Part shown: positions 10,936-23,958 of the stretch, piece after piece | Layout of the letters: each line of letters begins with the position of its first letter | Numbering within the stretch: the first letter of the stretch is position 1 | From: Saccharomycopsis malanga | Taxonomy: Eukaryota; Ascomycota; Saccharomycetes; Ascoideales; Saccharomycopsidaceae | Assembly (NCBI GenBank): GCA_004014935.1 | Contig: CP025323.1 | Location: forward strand, 1,798,001-1,862,000 | Direction: 5' to 3' | DNA: 64,000 nt | Made by a program: the position numbers and the translations under genes | Notes under the pieces: model-generated | What the model saw: only the letters and a program-made list of their open reading frames with translations | Database searches by the model: none | Told to the model about the DNA's origin: nothing

Positions 10936-13900
10936 TGAATAGGTAATTCAACACCCTCTCTTAGTTCAAAGTCTCTTATACCACAGTATCCACGAAGTAA
11001 TAAAAATTGGTCAGTAGCAATAGCCTTGGTAAACATATCTGTGACCATAACTCCTGTGGATAAATACTCCAACTTAATATCTCCCTTTTTGATATGGTCC
11101 CTAATGAAACACAATCGGATATCAATATGTTTAGTCCTATGATGTGAACTTGGATGCTTTGCAATTTCAATGCAGCTTTGATTATCTTCATATATCTTTA
11201 CATATTTTGTATGAATACCAAATTCTGCAAACAATTGCTTTAACCATAGGCCCTCCTTCACTCCTTCACAAAGTGCCATATATTCTGCTTCAGCAGTTGA
11301 TATTGCAACAGTTGGTTGTTTCTTAGATCTCCATGTAATTGCACCTCCTGCAAACTTGAATATAAATCCAGTGGTAGACTTTCTTTCTGACTTGTCATTA
11401 GCCCAATCTGCATCACAGTAGCCTTGTAGTTCTCCAGTTTTAACATCACTTTGATAGAAAATTCCCACATCCATGGTACCTTTCAAGTAACGAAGTACAC
11501 GTTTAGCAGCTTTAAAATGTATTTCTTTTGGCTCTTTAAGGTACCTGGAGAGAACACCCACGATGTAACTAATATCAGCTCTAACTGTGTTTGCTGCAAA
11601 CAAAACTTTTCCAACAATTGAACGATATCTTGTGGCATCAGTATCTTGGTAATAGTTATCTTTGTTTGTCAAGTCTTGACTCACAACTGTTGGAGTTGAT
11701 TCAGCTTTGCATTCTTGCATCCCAAATTCATCCAACATTGAGCTAATGTAATCCCGAAGACTCAACTTAATGCCCAAAGAATTTTGTTCAATATTCATTC
11801 CAAGAAACTTTCTTGTTGCTCCCAAATCTTTCATCTTGAATTGATCCATTAGTTCTTCTTTCACAATTTCAATAGCTTCATCTGTACTTCCTGCAATCAA
11901 TAAATCATCAACATAAAGAGCTACCATAACAAATGATTTTGCACTTTCTCTAGTGTATAAACAATATTCTGCTCTATTTCTTCTGAAACCAAGTTTTCCT
12001 AATACGCAATTTATCTTTTCATTCCACACAAATGGTGCTTGTTTTAAACCATACAAGCTTTTGTTTAATTTCAACACCATGTTCTCTTTTCCTTCCTTGA
12101 CATATCCTTCAGGTTGTATCATATAAATTTCTTCATTCAAATTACCATTTAAAAATGCAGTCTTCACATCCATTTGATGTACTCTTAAATTTCTAGATGC
12201 AGATACAGCTAGCATAATTCTGATAGACTCGTATCTGATAACTGGTGCAAAGGTTTCGTTGTAGTCAATTCCTTTTAATTGGGAGAAACCTCGAGCAACT
12301 AATCTTGCTTTGTAAAGACCACCATCTTTGATTGTGAAGACCCATCTGCAACTAATTGGTTTTCTTCCTTCTGGCAAATGTACCAACTTATACGTGTTAT
12401 TTTCATTATGAGCAGCAATTTCTTTCTCACAGGCTTCAATCCACTTTTCTTTATCTTCTAATTCCATAGCACGTTTGTATGTATCAGGAACATTTTTATT
12501 CATTCGACTTGCTGCCATGAAACATGTTGCAGCAAAATTCGCATTATAATTATAACCAATAAGTTCAACTGAACTGTCCAGTTCTGATTCTTTATCTTCA
12601 GCTTCACTAACTTCTTCAACAATAGGTTCAATTTTTGGTGACAACAACGGAATAGTATTCCCTTCAGTTGTGGAACCTTGAGGAACAAATGAGGTACCAC
12701 CATCCGATGCAACTTTTCGAACTTTCATGGTTCTTTTGGATACTTCCCTCTCTGAATCAGAACTGGGCAGGGAAACATCACTATCGTCGCAAACTTCTTC
12801 TAACACATCAAATGGATTTCTCGATATAACAGTCTTAGTGCCTGGAATCGATTTTTCACTATGTTTCTTTCGCTTTACTTGCACTATTGTGAAATGATCA
12901 TTATCTTCAACATCAGGTACAATGCTTTCAACGGTTGAGGAAACGACAGATTCAGTGTCAGTGTAGTCACTTACATCTGCATCACTCATATCTTCTGAAT
13001 TGTCAGAGTACATGCTTCCATCAGATTCATCAGGTTGAATAACATCCCCTTTGTTTTGGACGATAGCATCGTCCAGAATTACTCTGACCGTGGAGATTCC
13101 ACCAACAGAACCAGATCCATAAGTGAGAGACGAGTTAGTAGCAGCCATAGGCGCAGGGGTAGTCAACTCAAAAAATTTTTGGTGTTCATCAAAAGTAACT
13201 TGCGCAGCAACTATAATAGTATTGGAGTCTGGATCATACATCCTGTAAGCTTTGTGATCTCTATCATATCCCATCATAGCACATTTCTTTGATGTTGCAC
13301 TCATTTTTCCGTCCCTTAATGCGGGAGGAACAACACAGTATCCAACACAACCAAATATTCTCAAATGGTCGAGTGAGGGCACAATCCCATACCATCTAGT
13401 GAATGGAATCTCATTATCAATTACTCTCGAAGGAGTACGATTAATCAAATAGGCAGCTGTTTGGACTGCTTCAGGCCAAAATTGTACTGGAGCTTGTGCA
13501 TGCAACATCAAGGTTCTTGACTTTTCTTGAATGGTGCGATGCATTCTTTCAGCCACACCATTTTGATAAGAATGATGTGGAACGGTTAGCTCATGTCTTA
13601 TGCCACGATCCTTCATGAAGTTATGTAATTTGTTATTGACAAATTCACCACCATTGTCAGTCCTAATAGCACCACACACATAGTTTTCTCCTCTGCTGTT
13701 GAACAGTGTTTCATTATATTTCACAAACTCAATAATAGCATCAGCAGAATCAGATTTTCTTTTTAGACAAACTACAGTAACAAACCTAGTGTAACCATCC
13801 ACAATGGCTAAGAAATAAACTGAGCCATCAATTGATCCATAACTAAACGGACCACAAACATCGATATGAAGCAACTGTAGTGGTTGAACGGAGATGGACC

Positions 13901-15664
13901 CTCCGTTTTTCGGCTTCCGGGTAACGGCTTTACCCAATGCGCACAGTTCACAAACTGTCACACCTAAGGTATTTTTAAGGTCACCACACAATTGAAATTG
14001 TTTATTGACTGACCGAAATACACCAAAACTTGGATGCCCAAGTCTTTTGTGCCATACTTCCTTCATCTCGTCATTCAGTTCAGGCGAAATCTTGTACACA
14101 AAATGTGAACTACTCGGGGTACCGACTTTATATAGATCATGTGATAAATGATCCTTCACACCAACAACATCCATAGTCGGGTAAATTTTGATAAACTCAT
14201 TCTCAAAAAGCAACTTTGCACCATTTCCAGTTGCTTTTGATATGGAAATCAAGTTAGCAGTAGCACCTGGAATATAAAGTGCATTTAACAAACTCACATC
14301 TTCACCAGTGGGCAACCTAATAGAGGCAGTTCCTCGCCCAGCAATCTTCAACGGATTTCCACCAATACCATTAATCTCTCCAGAGTAATCATCCAATTTA
14401 GTAAACAAGGCTTTGTCACAAATAATATGACTTGAAGCACCACTATCAAAAAATAAGTCTGTTTTTCTTGATTCATGTCCAAGATAAACAAGCCAAGCAT
14501 TATTCAGTCTTTTATCACGCTTTTTGTCTTTTCTAATTTTTGCATTGAATTCATCTTTTGGTGGAGCCTGACAATCTCTAGCAAAATGACCTTGCTTACC
14601 ACAATTGAAACATTTGTAGTTAGCGTTGGGTTTAGTAACAAGAGCACTTTCATTGGCTGAAGACACAGTCGCAGGCTTGTCTTTAATCACTTCTCTAATT
14701 AAATCCATTGCAGTTTCAGTATCAAAGATATCAGTAGTATTATGTGTTTGTTGAAAGTTGGAAATAACTTCTTTCACAGCAGATTCTCCATAACCAAAAC
14801 GCTTCAATTCAGTAAGAAGAAAACAAGTACCAAATACTTCCGGATTGAGAGTTCGTAAAATGGAAACATTCAAGTATCAAAAGCATCAAGCATCTGAGCA
14901 ACATCAGATCTTTTTCACTCCATTTATGATTAATAAAATCAGAGATTTTAGTCACAATGGTTAAAAGTGACATCACACCATAGTTTTGTTTCAAATAAAT
15001 AAACTTATCACGACCTGAACCCTCAAACATCATCATTTTTCTCAAAGGCACTTGAGTAACACTATTAACTATAACAGAGTTCAAAATTTCATCCAAAAGG
15101 AACAATAATTGTGCAGCACTTTGTTCAGTATCATGTTCTTCAGCACCAATATCTCCATTAGAAAGATAACGAAATAAACCAAGACCTCTCATCTTCAACT
15201 TGACTGAGATTAAGGCAAACCAATCATGGTAGTTCTCAGAACTTTTCAATTTCTCATCCACACCAAAGTTGACTAGAACACCAGGAGAACTCATAACCTG
15301 TTGTAATTTCATAATTCTTTCGCTTGACATTTTATTCAATTTCCTATATCACCATATATATATCTATCATATATATAATTCAAAATATATAACATAAACA
15401 CAGATAGGGAGACAAATCTCGGTATTTAAATATTCAACTTTTTTTAAAAAACACCTTCTTAGTCATCGCTCGAATTAATCACTTAAATTAATATCTAGGA
15501 TTAATCACTTAAATTATTATCTAGGATTAATCACTTAAATTATTATCTAGGATTAATCACTTAAATTAATATCTAGGATTAATCACTTAAATTAATATCT
15601 AGGATTAGTCACTTAAATCAGTACGAGACTTTTCTCAGACATCCTTTGAATTACCTATTCAACA
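10936..15664 (-). mobile_element. Ty5-like copia element, nearly whole, broken
   Basis: Minus-strand element with a full 5' LTR (15299-15664), primer site beside it and, in order, gag, zinc knuckle (CFNCGKQGHFARDC), aspartic protease (FFDSGASSH), integrase (HHCC, TDNGGEF), reverse transcriptase (YVDDLL) and RNase H (CDADWAN, AEAEYMAL). At the 3' end only a few bases of LTR remain, joined to unrelated DNA. About one break in coding sequence. It is very close in sequence to the whole copy at 37759-42692, so it is young. Confidence 0.9.
15299..15664 (-). repeat. Copia LTR, 366 bp (5' LTR of the element at 10936-15664)
   Basis: TG...CA ends. It contains six copies of a 26-bp internal tandem unit. 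The gag start codon lies inside it on the minus strand. Confidence 0.9.
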
Positions 15665-18352
15665 CTTGGTTTATTTCGTTATCTTTCTAATGGAGATATT
15701 GGTGCTGAAGAACCTGATACCGAACAAAGTGCTGCACAATTATTGTTCCTTTTGGATGAATTCTGTTATAGTTAATAGTGTTACTCAAGTGCCTTTGAGA
15801 AAAATGATGAACACCAAAAATTTTTTGAGTTGACTACCCCTGCGCCTATGGCTGCTACTGACTCGTCTCTCACTTATGGATCTGGTTCTGTTGGTGGAAT
15901 CTCCACAGTCAGAGTAATTCTGGACGATGCTATCGTCCAAAACAAAGGGGATGTTATTCAACCTGATGAATCTGACGGAAGCATGTTCTCTGACAATTCA
16001 GAAGATATGAGTGATGCAGATGTAAGTGACTACACTGACACTGAATCTGTCGTTTCCTCAACCGTTGAAAGCATTGTACCTGATGTTGAAGATAATGATC
16101 ATTTCACAATAGTGCAAGTAAAGCGAAAGAAACATAGTGAAAAATCGATTCCAGGCACTAAGACTGTTATATCGAGAAATCCATTTGATGTGTTAGAAGA
16201 AGTTTGCGACGATAGTGATGTTTCCCTGCCCAGTTCTGATTCAGAGAGGGAAGTATCCAAAAGAACCATGAAAGTTCGAAAAGTTGCATCGGATGGTGGT
16301 ACCTCATTTGTTCCTCAAGGTTCCACAACTGAAGGGAATACTATTCCGTTGTTGTCACCAAAAATTGAACCTATTGTTGAAGAAGTTAGTGAAGCTGAAG
16401 ATAAAGAATCAGAACTGGACAGTTCAGTTGAACTTATTGGTTATAATTATAATGCGAATTTTGCTGCAACATGTTTCATGGCAGCAAGTCGAATGAATAA
16501 AAATGTTCCTGATACATACAAACGTGCTATGGAATTAGAAGATAAAGAAAAGTGGATTGAAGCCTGTGAGAAAGAAATTGCTGCTCATAATGAAAATAAC
16601 ACGTATAAGTTGGTACATTTGCCAGAAGGAAGAAAACCAATTAGTTGCAGATGGGTCTTCACAATCAAAGATGGTGGTCTTTACAAAGCAAGATTAGTTG
16701 CTCGAGGTTTCTCCCAATTAAAAGGAATTGACTACAACGAAACCTTTGCACCAGTTATCAGATACGAGTCTATCAGAATTATGCTAGCTGTATCTGCATC
16801 TAGAAATTTAAGAGTACATCAAATGGATGTGAAGACTGCATTTTTAAATGGTAATTTGAATGAAGAAATTTATATGATACAACCTGAAGGATATGTCAAG
16901 GAAGGAAAAGAGAACATGGTGTTGAAATTAAACAAAAGCTTGTATGGTTTAAAACAAGCACCATTTGTGTGGAATGAAAAGATAAATTGCGTATTAGGAA
17001 AACTTGGTTTCAGAAGAAATAGAGCAGAATATTGTTTATACACCAGAGAAAGTGCCAAATCATTTGTTATGGTAGCTCTTAATGTTGATGATTTATTGAT
17101 TGCAGGAAGTACAGATGAAGCTATAGAAATTGTGAAAGAAGAACTAATGGATCAATTCAAGATGAAAGATTTGGGAGCAACAAGAAAGTTTCTTGGAATG
17201 AATATTGAACAAAATTCTTTGGGCATTAAGTTGAGTCTTCGGGATTACATTAGCTCAATGTTGGATGAATTTGGGATGCAAGAATGCAAAGCTGAATCAA
17301 CTCCAACAGTTGTGAGTCAAGACTTGACAAACAAAGATAACTATTACCAAGATACTGATGCCACAAGATATCGTTCAATTGTTGGAAAAGTTTTGTTTGC
17401 AGCAAACACAGTTAGAGCTGATATTAGTTACATCGTGGGTGTTCTCTCCAGGTACCTTAAAGAGCCAAAAGAAATACATTTTAAAGCTGCTAAACGTGTA
17501 CTTCGTTACTTGAAAGGTACCATGGATGTGGGAATTTTCTATCAAAGTGATGTTAAAACTGGAGAACTACAAGGCTACTGTGATGCAGATTGGGCTAATG
17601 ACAAGTCAGAAAGAAAGTCTACCACTGGATTTATATTCAAGTATGCAGGAGGTGCAATTACATGGAGATCTAAGAAACAAGCAACTGTTGCAATGTCAAC
17701 TGCTGAAGCAGAATATATGGCACTTTGTGAAGGAGTGAAGGAGGGCCTATGGTTAAAGCAATTGTTTGCAGAATTTGGTATTCATACAAAATCTGTAAAG
17801 ATATATGATGATAATCAAAGCTGCATTGAAATTGCAAAGCATCCAAGTTCACATCATAGGACTAAACATATTGATATCAGATTGTGTTTCATTAGGGACC
17901 ATATCAAAAAGGGAGATATTAAGTTGGAGTATTTATCCACAGGAGTTATGGTCGCAGATATGTTTACCAAGGCTATTGCCACTGATCAATTTTTGTTACT
18001 TCGTGGATACTGTGGTATAAGAGACTTTGAATTAAGAGAGGGTGTTGAATAGGTAATTCAAAGGATGTCCGAGAAAAGTCTCGGACTACTTTAAGTGATT
18101 AAGCCGAGGTACTCATTGAAGTAATTAATTCGAGATATTAATTTAAGTAATTAATTCGAGATACAAATTTAAGTGATTAATCCGAGCGATGACTAAGAAG
18201 GTGTTTTCTAAAAAGTTGAATATTTAAATACCGAGATTGTCTCCCTATCTGTGTTTATGTTATATATTTTAAATCATATATATGATAGATATATATATGG
18301 TGATATAAAAATTAAATAAAATGTCAAGTGAAAGAATTATGAAACTACAACA
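15665..18352 (+). mobile_element. Defective Ty5-like copia derivative with 3' LTR
   Basis: Parts present in order: a short gag stub, then the region from the integrase C-terminal linker (15830) through reverse transcriptase and RNase H to 18052, then a 310-bp 3' LTR at 18043-18352. It is broken. Its left end abuts the LTR of the oppositely oriented element, a recombination-type joint. Near-identical to the other copia copies, so young. Confidence 0.88.
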
Positions 18353-18664
18353 GAAAGACCAGAGGAAAATGTTCAAGAGACCCCTGCAATGGAGGTTTCT
18401 GAACAACAAGAATCCAACGAACAGTTGACAACCCAAGTCAACTCCTTGGAGGGAACACCCCTGTTACTAACGAAAAAAGCCGGAAAAAGTTCAAAAGGAA
18501 AAGACTTAATAAAACATGCAAACGCAAGATTTGAAAGGGAACAATTTGCAAAGGCAAAACCGGAAGAACAGTCTACACGACGGCGAGTAACAAGATCCAT
18601 GGGTTCATCACTTGTCCACACCATGGACAAGAAAAACCCATTACATATTGATATGAGTCTATAA
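18353..18664 (+). CDS. LINE ORF1, C-terminal part
   Basis: The open frame starts at the LTR joint, so the true N-terminus is missing; the first ATG is at 18389 (91 codons). The sequence is lysine- and arginine-rich near the end (RRRVTRSMGSS), suiting a nucleic-acid-binding ORF1, but no CCHC knuckle or RRM is visible. Its stop codon overlaps the ORF2 start as TAATG at 18662-18666. The older copy at 27559 shows a longer upstream ORF1 rich in Asn, Thr and Glu. Confidence 0.6.
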   Translation, partial: ERPEENVQETPAMEVSEQQESNEQLTTQVNSLEGTPLLLTKKAGKSSKGKDLIKHANARFEREQFAKAKPEEQSTRRRVTRSMGSSLVHTMDKKNPLHIDMSL

Positions 18665-18666
18665 TG
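18662..18666 (+). promoter_or_regulatory. TAATG stop-start overlap coupling LINE ORF1 and ORF2
   Basis: The ORF1 stop TAA (18662-18664) shares its last A with the ORF2 ATG (18664-18666). The same junction is preserved in the second LINE copy (near 28204-28208). Overlapping UAAUG junctions are known in other LINEs (for example SART1) to allow termination-reinitiation. Confidence 0.7.
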
Positions 18667-21600
18667 TTATCCCTAAACATTATCTCTGTCAACGTGCAAA
18701 AGAAAAACCATGTTCATGAAGTACTACTTGATGAATATGTAACCCAGCCAGCGTCAGTTAGAGGTTTTGACGGTAAAAAGGAACCACTAAATCACCCAAT
18801 GTTCAAAAAATTGTGGCATGAAAATACGGACGAGAAAACAATAGCTGTCACTTATATTAACAGAGGCATGTTGACAGCACGCCACAGCGTAGACTACATT
18901 GCTAACATGAACTCAAGAGATTTAGTATCCATCAAGATTAAGTATAAAAAGAAAAAAATTAACATAATAAATGCATACGACGCTCCGATAGGCTATGAAC
19001 TACACAACAGAAGCATGACATTAGAAGTTATAACTCTGCAGATTAACAAGATATCGGGTCCTTGCATCATCGCAGGAGACTTGAACGCAGCCCATCCGGG
19101 CTTCACTAGTCGAGTTATAACAAATAATGGACATGCCAGAAAATACGAAAGAATAAATTTGTTGTTGGAAAACCATGAATTTACCTCCATTGGAATCTAC
19201 GATCAGCCAACGCACCGTCAGGGCAATGTTCTTGATGTTGCGTTTGTTTCTAGAGACCTATTGGAAGTAGCCAAAGTCAAAGAATTATATAAAGAAGTAG
19301 GATCCGACCATTTAGCAATAACAACAACAATACAAGAAAATAAGATTCTAGCGGACAGCCACGAAGTCTACGATTTTGAGCTTCCGAATTGGGACCAAAT
19401 AGCTGAACGCCTAAACAAGAAAAAGGTCAAAAGAAGCATAAATTCAACAGAGTCATTAAACAGAGTAACGGCCAGCTTCACCAAACAAATAAGAAGAGCC
19501 ATCAATGCAAACACACCAAAAATGAAATCAAAACAGTGGCACAAACGATGGATGACGAAAGACATTAGAAATTTGAGAAACAAACTCGGGCAAATAAGAC
19601 GCAATCCATCATTGTATTCAACTTGGGGTCCCATGATGAAAAAACAGATTCAAAAGGCGAAAGCAGACAAATGGAACAGTTTTTTGAAATCAAGAAACCA
19701 AGTTAATGTATGGGCAGTGTATAAATATACTAAAGCAAGAAGATATCAAATCAGTCCCATGGAGAAGTCGTTCCGAAAACAAGTCAAGTTGTTCGCGAAC
19801 CACTTTTATCCTCAAAGGGCTAGGGCTAGGGCTAGGGCAAACCAAAGTACGACAGCAATAAGTTCTCCTACTTGTGATTTCCCAGAAATCTCCTTTGAGG
19901 AGATTTCAAAGGCAACGAAGTATTTGAACAAGAAAAAAGCGCTTGGTCCAGATAAAATTACGAACGGAATGATTAAACGGTTACTACAGGTTGAATGGTT
20001 TAAAGAGCAATTGCTAGTCATTTTCAATGCGTGCTTGAAGTGGAGACGGCTCCCAGATCCATGGAAAAACTCATTGACAGTAGTTATCCCAAAACCAGGA
20101 AAACCGGATTATCAAGTACCAACGGCCTACCGACCGATCAGCCTTATAAACACTATGGCAAATACTTTCGAAAAGGTCATTCAAAACCGACTTTTGCAAG
20201 TAACCTCTCTTCCTCCAAACCAGTTTGGAGCAAGACTGGGCTATTGTGCAACAGACGGTTTAGTGGCAGTAACGGAAGAAATCTATAGTAGCTATAAACG
20301 CAGATTAGGGTCAGCCAAGAAACGTAAAGGCCCAAACTGTCAACATTCCGGAGCACTAATTATAGACATTGAGAACGCCTTTGGAAATGTGAACAGAGAC
20401 TTATTAAGAAACAAGCTCATTGCTCGAGATCTACCACCATACCTTTGCGACTTAGCTCATGATTTCTGTTTAGCTCGCACGACACAATTCAAGATCAATG
20501 GTACCCTCAGCAAAAAGATTATCAGGGCTGACTGTGGAGTCTCACAAGGCTCCCCACTTCTGCCACTATTGTTTATGTTGTATCTGGCAGACTTGTATGA
20601 GGCACTAGAAGAGAAGAATGTCAAAGTTAAGGCTTTTACCTTTGTGGACGACGTAACTTTAGTTGCTAAAGGAACAGAGTCCACAATTGAAAAGCAATTA
20701 AATAAAGCTTTGAGAGTTTGTAATCAATGGGCTAAGAAGAATGCATTTGACTTAGGACCAAAATTACAATACATGAGATTCTTCAAGCCTGAAAACAGAC
20801 CTGGACGACGAACACACGACCAAGACCCATCAGGACGGAGAATATCTACGTTAAAGCTCCCAAATGGTGGAACTAAGCAAGAAGACAAAACAGTCAAGTT
20901 ATTAGGTGTTGCACTCGATACTGGCTTGAAATTTAATGAACATGTAAACAACGTCGTCAAGAAACTAAACAAAGTCACAACCAGAATGAACCAACTAAGC
21001 AAAGTGACAAAAGGGCAGTCTGGAGTAGCAACAAGAGTATTGTTACACTCTTGTTTGAAGCCGATCATCAACTAAGGAATGGAAGTGTATGGCGCAAAGA
21101 TTGCAACGACAAGGGCCAAACAAATCCAAGTAGCAGAGAACAGAGCTTTAAGACTAACGCTTGTAGCCGTCAAAAGAACCAATACTGACATACGCAACAT
21201 TGAGTCAGGAATCCCATCAAGCAATATATCCAGGGACAAATGCATATTGGAAAAAACATTACGACTTGTGCTTAATACACATGACGATAATCCGGTACGC
21301 AAATGTTTGGAGAATGCCGCAAGAATGCCAATAGAGTCACGACTAAAGATCAAAGAGCTTTTTCAAGCTTTGGGAGTCCCAGGCGCCGTACCAGTTACTG
21401 TTGTAATTTCATAATTCTTTCACTTGACATTTTATTCAATTTCCTATATCACCATATATATCTATCATATATATATTTTCAAATATATAACATAAACACA
21501 GATAGAGAGACAAATCTCGGTATTTAAATATTCAACTTTTTAAAAAACACCTTCTTAGTCATCGCTCGAATTAATCACTTAAATTATTATCTAGAATTAA

Positions 21601-22255
21601 TCACTTAAATTATTATCTAGGATTAATCACTTAAATCAGTACAAGACTTTTCTCGGACATCCTTTGAATTACCTATTCAACAGTTACGGTCAAAAGGATG
21701 CAACAAAAGTTGGAACAGCACGCTGACAGATTGATTAAAGAAAAACGGAGCGAAGAAGAACAAAACAAGCCAATAAGACACCATCAAAGGATATCATGTT
21801 TAAGACAAGTTATCCATGAGAAGATGATTCAACAATGGCAAGAAAAAGTAAATCAATCCAAAAGCGAGTATCCCGAAGAATACAGGCTGTACAACCCTGA
21901 CCCACAAGTAACGACGCTCATTAAGAAACTTCCTCTCTGGACTTTCCCTAAATCTTTAAAACCCGTATTAAGCTCCGTGACTCAAATTGTCAGTGGAGTA
22001 AGCATGGTGCTGCGAAGGTTTAAGGAAATGGTGGGTTCTGACACATTAGAGTGTCAGGACTGTGGCGATCAAGACCCAAAGCATGATCATCTACTTACAT
22101 GCAGAAAATGGACAAATGAGCAAGAAGAACATAACATAAGGTCAGACATGGTTCTGAACTTGATTAATGACAAAACGGTAGCTGAAGCTTTGCTCTCCTA
22201 CTTGGAAAAGGTCACTAGATACTCAACACAAGTAGTATCATCGGGACCAAGATAA
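18664..22255 (+). pseudogene. LINE ORF2: endonuclease, reverse transcriptase and C-terminal zinc knuckle, interrupted
   Basis: Domain order: an APE-like endonuclease (residues 1-230; GDLNAAH at 138-144 and GSDHLA at 213-218); a basic linker; reverse transcriptase (about 430-720) with AYRPISLI, IDIENAF (Asp568), GVSQGSP and FVDD at 660-663; and a C-terminal Cys/His knuckle CQDCGDQDPKHDHLLTC. Two lesions are visible. One is an in-frame TAA at 21073-21075 where homologues usually have an aromatic residue before G-x-E-V-x-G. The other is a solo LTR with its 5-bp duplication (289 bp) at 21399-21687. Without that insertion the ORF spans about 1,100 codons, the usual LINE length. FVDD is common in fungal Tad-like elements; clade assignment is uncertain. 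A GGGCTA hexamer is tandemly expanded at 19818-19840, giving an RARARARA run. Confidence 0.9.
21399..21682 (-). repeat. Solo copia LTR in LINE ORF2, target duplication GTTAC
   Basis: 284 bp with TG/CA ends, flanked by GTTAC at 21394-21398 and 21683-21687. A solo LTR is the product of LTR-LTR recombination that removes the internal region. The mirror copy at 36575-36884 is 26 bp longer by one tandem unit. Confidence 0.93.
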
Positions 22256-22617
22256 CAAACTGAGGTCTGCCCCTAGCCCGCCCCTATAACCTTTTTTATT
22301 TTATATCATTACTTTTTATTGATATTATATTTTTATTTTTATTTTATTTTTTGTTGTTCTTGAATTTAGCTATGAACGAAATTTACTCGCTGCTTTTACT
22401 ATACTGAACGTGGTTTCCACAGGCAAGTGCAACTGTCTGAGATACGACCTAGACGAAAGTCTAGTGCTTACTTTCCAACCCATCGGGTGTTTAGAAAAGC
22501 CAGCGAGAAGTTTACAATGACTGGGACACTTGGGTTTTTTCCCACTGGGTTTTACCAAGTCCCCTTAGACATAGCGCGTACATACGGAACTGATATGTAC
22601 TGGGCTTGAAATATAAG

Positions 22618-22648
<31 letters not shown>
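22256..22648 (+). other. LINE 3' UTR and (TTA)n tail, shared with the SINEs
   Basis: It begins after the ORF2 stop with a CCCCTAGCCCGCCCC stretch and an A/T-rich linker. From about 22380 it follows the same sequence as the SINE body and tail (AGTGCTTACTTTCCAACCCA, the CCCACTGGGTTTTACCAAGT block, ACTGATATGTACTGGGCTTG) and ends in TTA repeats. This is the likely recognition site for the LINE reverse transcriptase. Confidence 0.85.
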
Positions 22649-22650
<2 letters not shown>

Positions 22651-23699
22651 ATTCATTCCAAGAAACTTTCTTGTTGCTTCCAAATCTTTCATCTTGAATT
22701 GATCCATTAGTTCTTCTTTCACAATTTCAATAGCTTCACCTGTACTTCCTGCAATCAATAAATCATCAACATAAAGAGCTACCATAACAATACTCTTAAA
22801 TTTCTAGATGCAGATACAGCTAGCATAATTCTGATAGACTCGTATCTGATAACTGGTGCAAAGGTTTCGTTGTAGTCAATTCCTTTCAATTGAGAAAAAC
22901 TTCGAGCAACTAATCTTGCTTTGTAAAGACCACCATCTTTGATTGTGAAGACCCATCTGCAACTAATTGGTTTTCTTCCTTCTGGCAAATGTACCAACTT
23001 ATACGTGTTATTTTCATTATGAGCAGCAATTTCTTTCTCACAGGATTCAATCCACTTTTCTTTATCTTCTAATTCCATAGCACGTTTGTATGTATCAGGA
23101 ACATTTTTATTCATTGGACTTGCTGCCATGAAACATGTTGCAGCAAGATTCGCATTATAATTATAACCAATAAGTTCAACTGAACTGTCCAGTTCTGATT
23201 CTTTATCTTCAGCTTCACTAACTTCTTCAACAATAGGTTCAATTTTTGGTGACAACAACGGAATAGTATTCCCTTCAGTTGTGGAACCTTGAGGGACAAA
23301 TGAGGTACAACCATCCGATGCAACTTTTCGAACTTTCATGTTTCTCTTGGATACTTCCCTCTCTAAATCAGAACTGGGCAGGGAAACATCACTATCGTCA
23401 CAAACTTCTTCTAACACATCAAATGGATGTTGAATAGGTAATTCAAAGGATGTCTGAGAAAAGTCTTGTACTGATTTAAGTGATTAATCCTAGCGGTGAC
23501 TAAGAAGGTGTTTTCTAAAAAAAAGTTAAATATTTAAATACCGAGATTTGTCTCCCTATCTGTGTTATATATTTTGAATTATATATATGATAGATATATA
23601 TGGTGATATAGGAAATTGAATAAAATGTCAAGTGAAAGAATTATGAAATTACAACAATGGATTTCTCGATATAACAGTCTTAGTGCCTGGAATCGATTT
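22649..23699 (-). mobile_element. Copia pol fragment carrying a solo LTR
   Basis: Minus-strand pieces of the Ty5-like copia pol region (reverse-transcriptase and integrase-linker parts). They abut the LINE tail on the left and are interrupted by the solo LTR at 23428-23656. Broken, fossil. Mirrored at 34558-35608. Confidence 0.85.
23428..23656 (+). repeat. Solo copia LTR, shortest form, target duplication ATGGA
   Basis: 229 bp with a single copy of the 26-bp internal unit. ATGGA at 23423-23427 and 23657-23661. Mirror copy at 34601-34829. Confidence 0.93.
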
Positions 23700-23958
23700 T
23701 GTTGAATAGGTAATTCAAAGGATGTCTGAGAAAAGTCTCGTACTGACTCAAGTGATTAATCTGAGATACTCATTTAAGTAATTATTTCGAGATAATAATT
23801 TAAGTAATTAATCCTAGATAATAATTTAAGTAATTAATCCTAGATAATAATTTAAGTGATTAATTCGAGCGATGACTAAGAAGGTGTTTTCTAAAAAGTT
23901 GAATATTTAAATACCGAGATTGTCTCCCTATCTGTGTCTATGTTGTATATTTTAAATT
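23700..23958 (+). repeat. Partial copia LTR joined to a gypsy fragment
   Basis: Starts TGTTGAAT and carries several 26-bp units but stops short of the usual end, passing directly into gypsy pol sequence. No target duplication: a rearrangement joint. Mirrored at 34325-34557 with one unit fewer. Confidence 0.85.

Larger units (their letters stand above)
18353..22648 (+). mobile_element. APE-type LINE (non-LTR retrotransposon), master-like copy lacking its 5' end
   Basis: Order: the end of ORF1 (18353-18664), ORF2 (18664-22255), a 3' UTR of about 360 bp and a (TTA)n tail of about ten units near 22619-22648. The 5' end is replaced by a copia LTR (18043-18352), a recombination joint. A solo copia LTR (21399-21682) is inserted in ORF2. 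The last ~250 bp are shared with the SINE family of this window. A second, older copy of the same family, with more of ORF1, lies at 27559-29787. Confidence 0.92.

Noticed and set aside
15470-15640. CRISPR-like array
   Set aside because: Head-to-tail 26-bp units without distinct spacers, inside a eukaryotic LTR.
19810-19842. Interstitial telomere repeat (GGGCTA)n
   Set aside because: A short in-frame hexamer expansion within LINE ORF2; the other LINE copy has fewer units, so slippage explains it.
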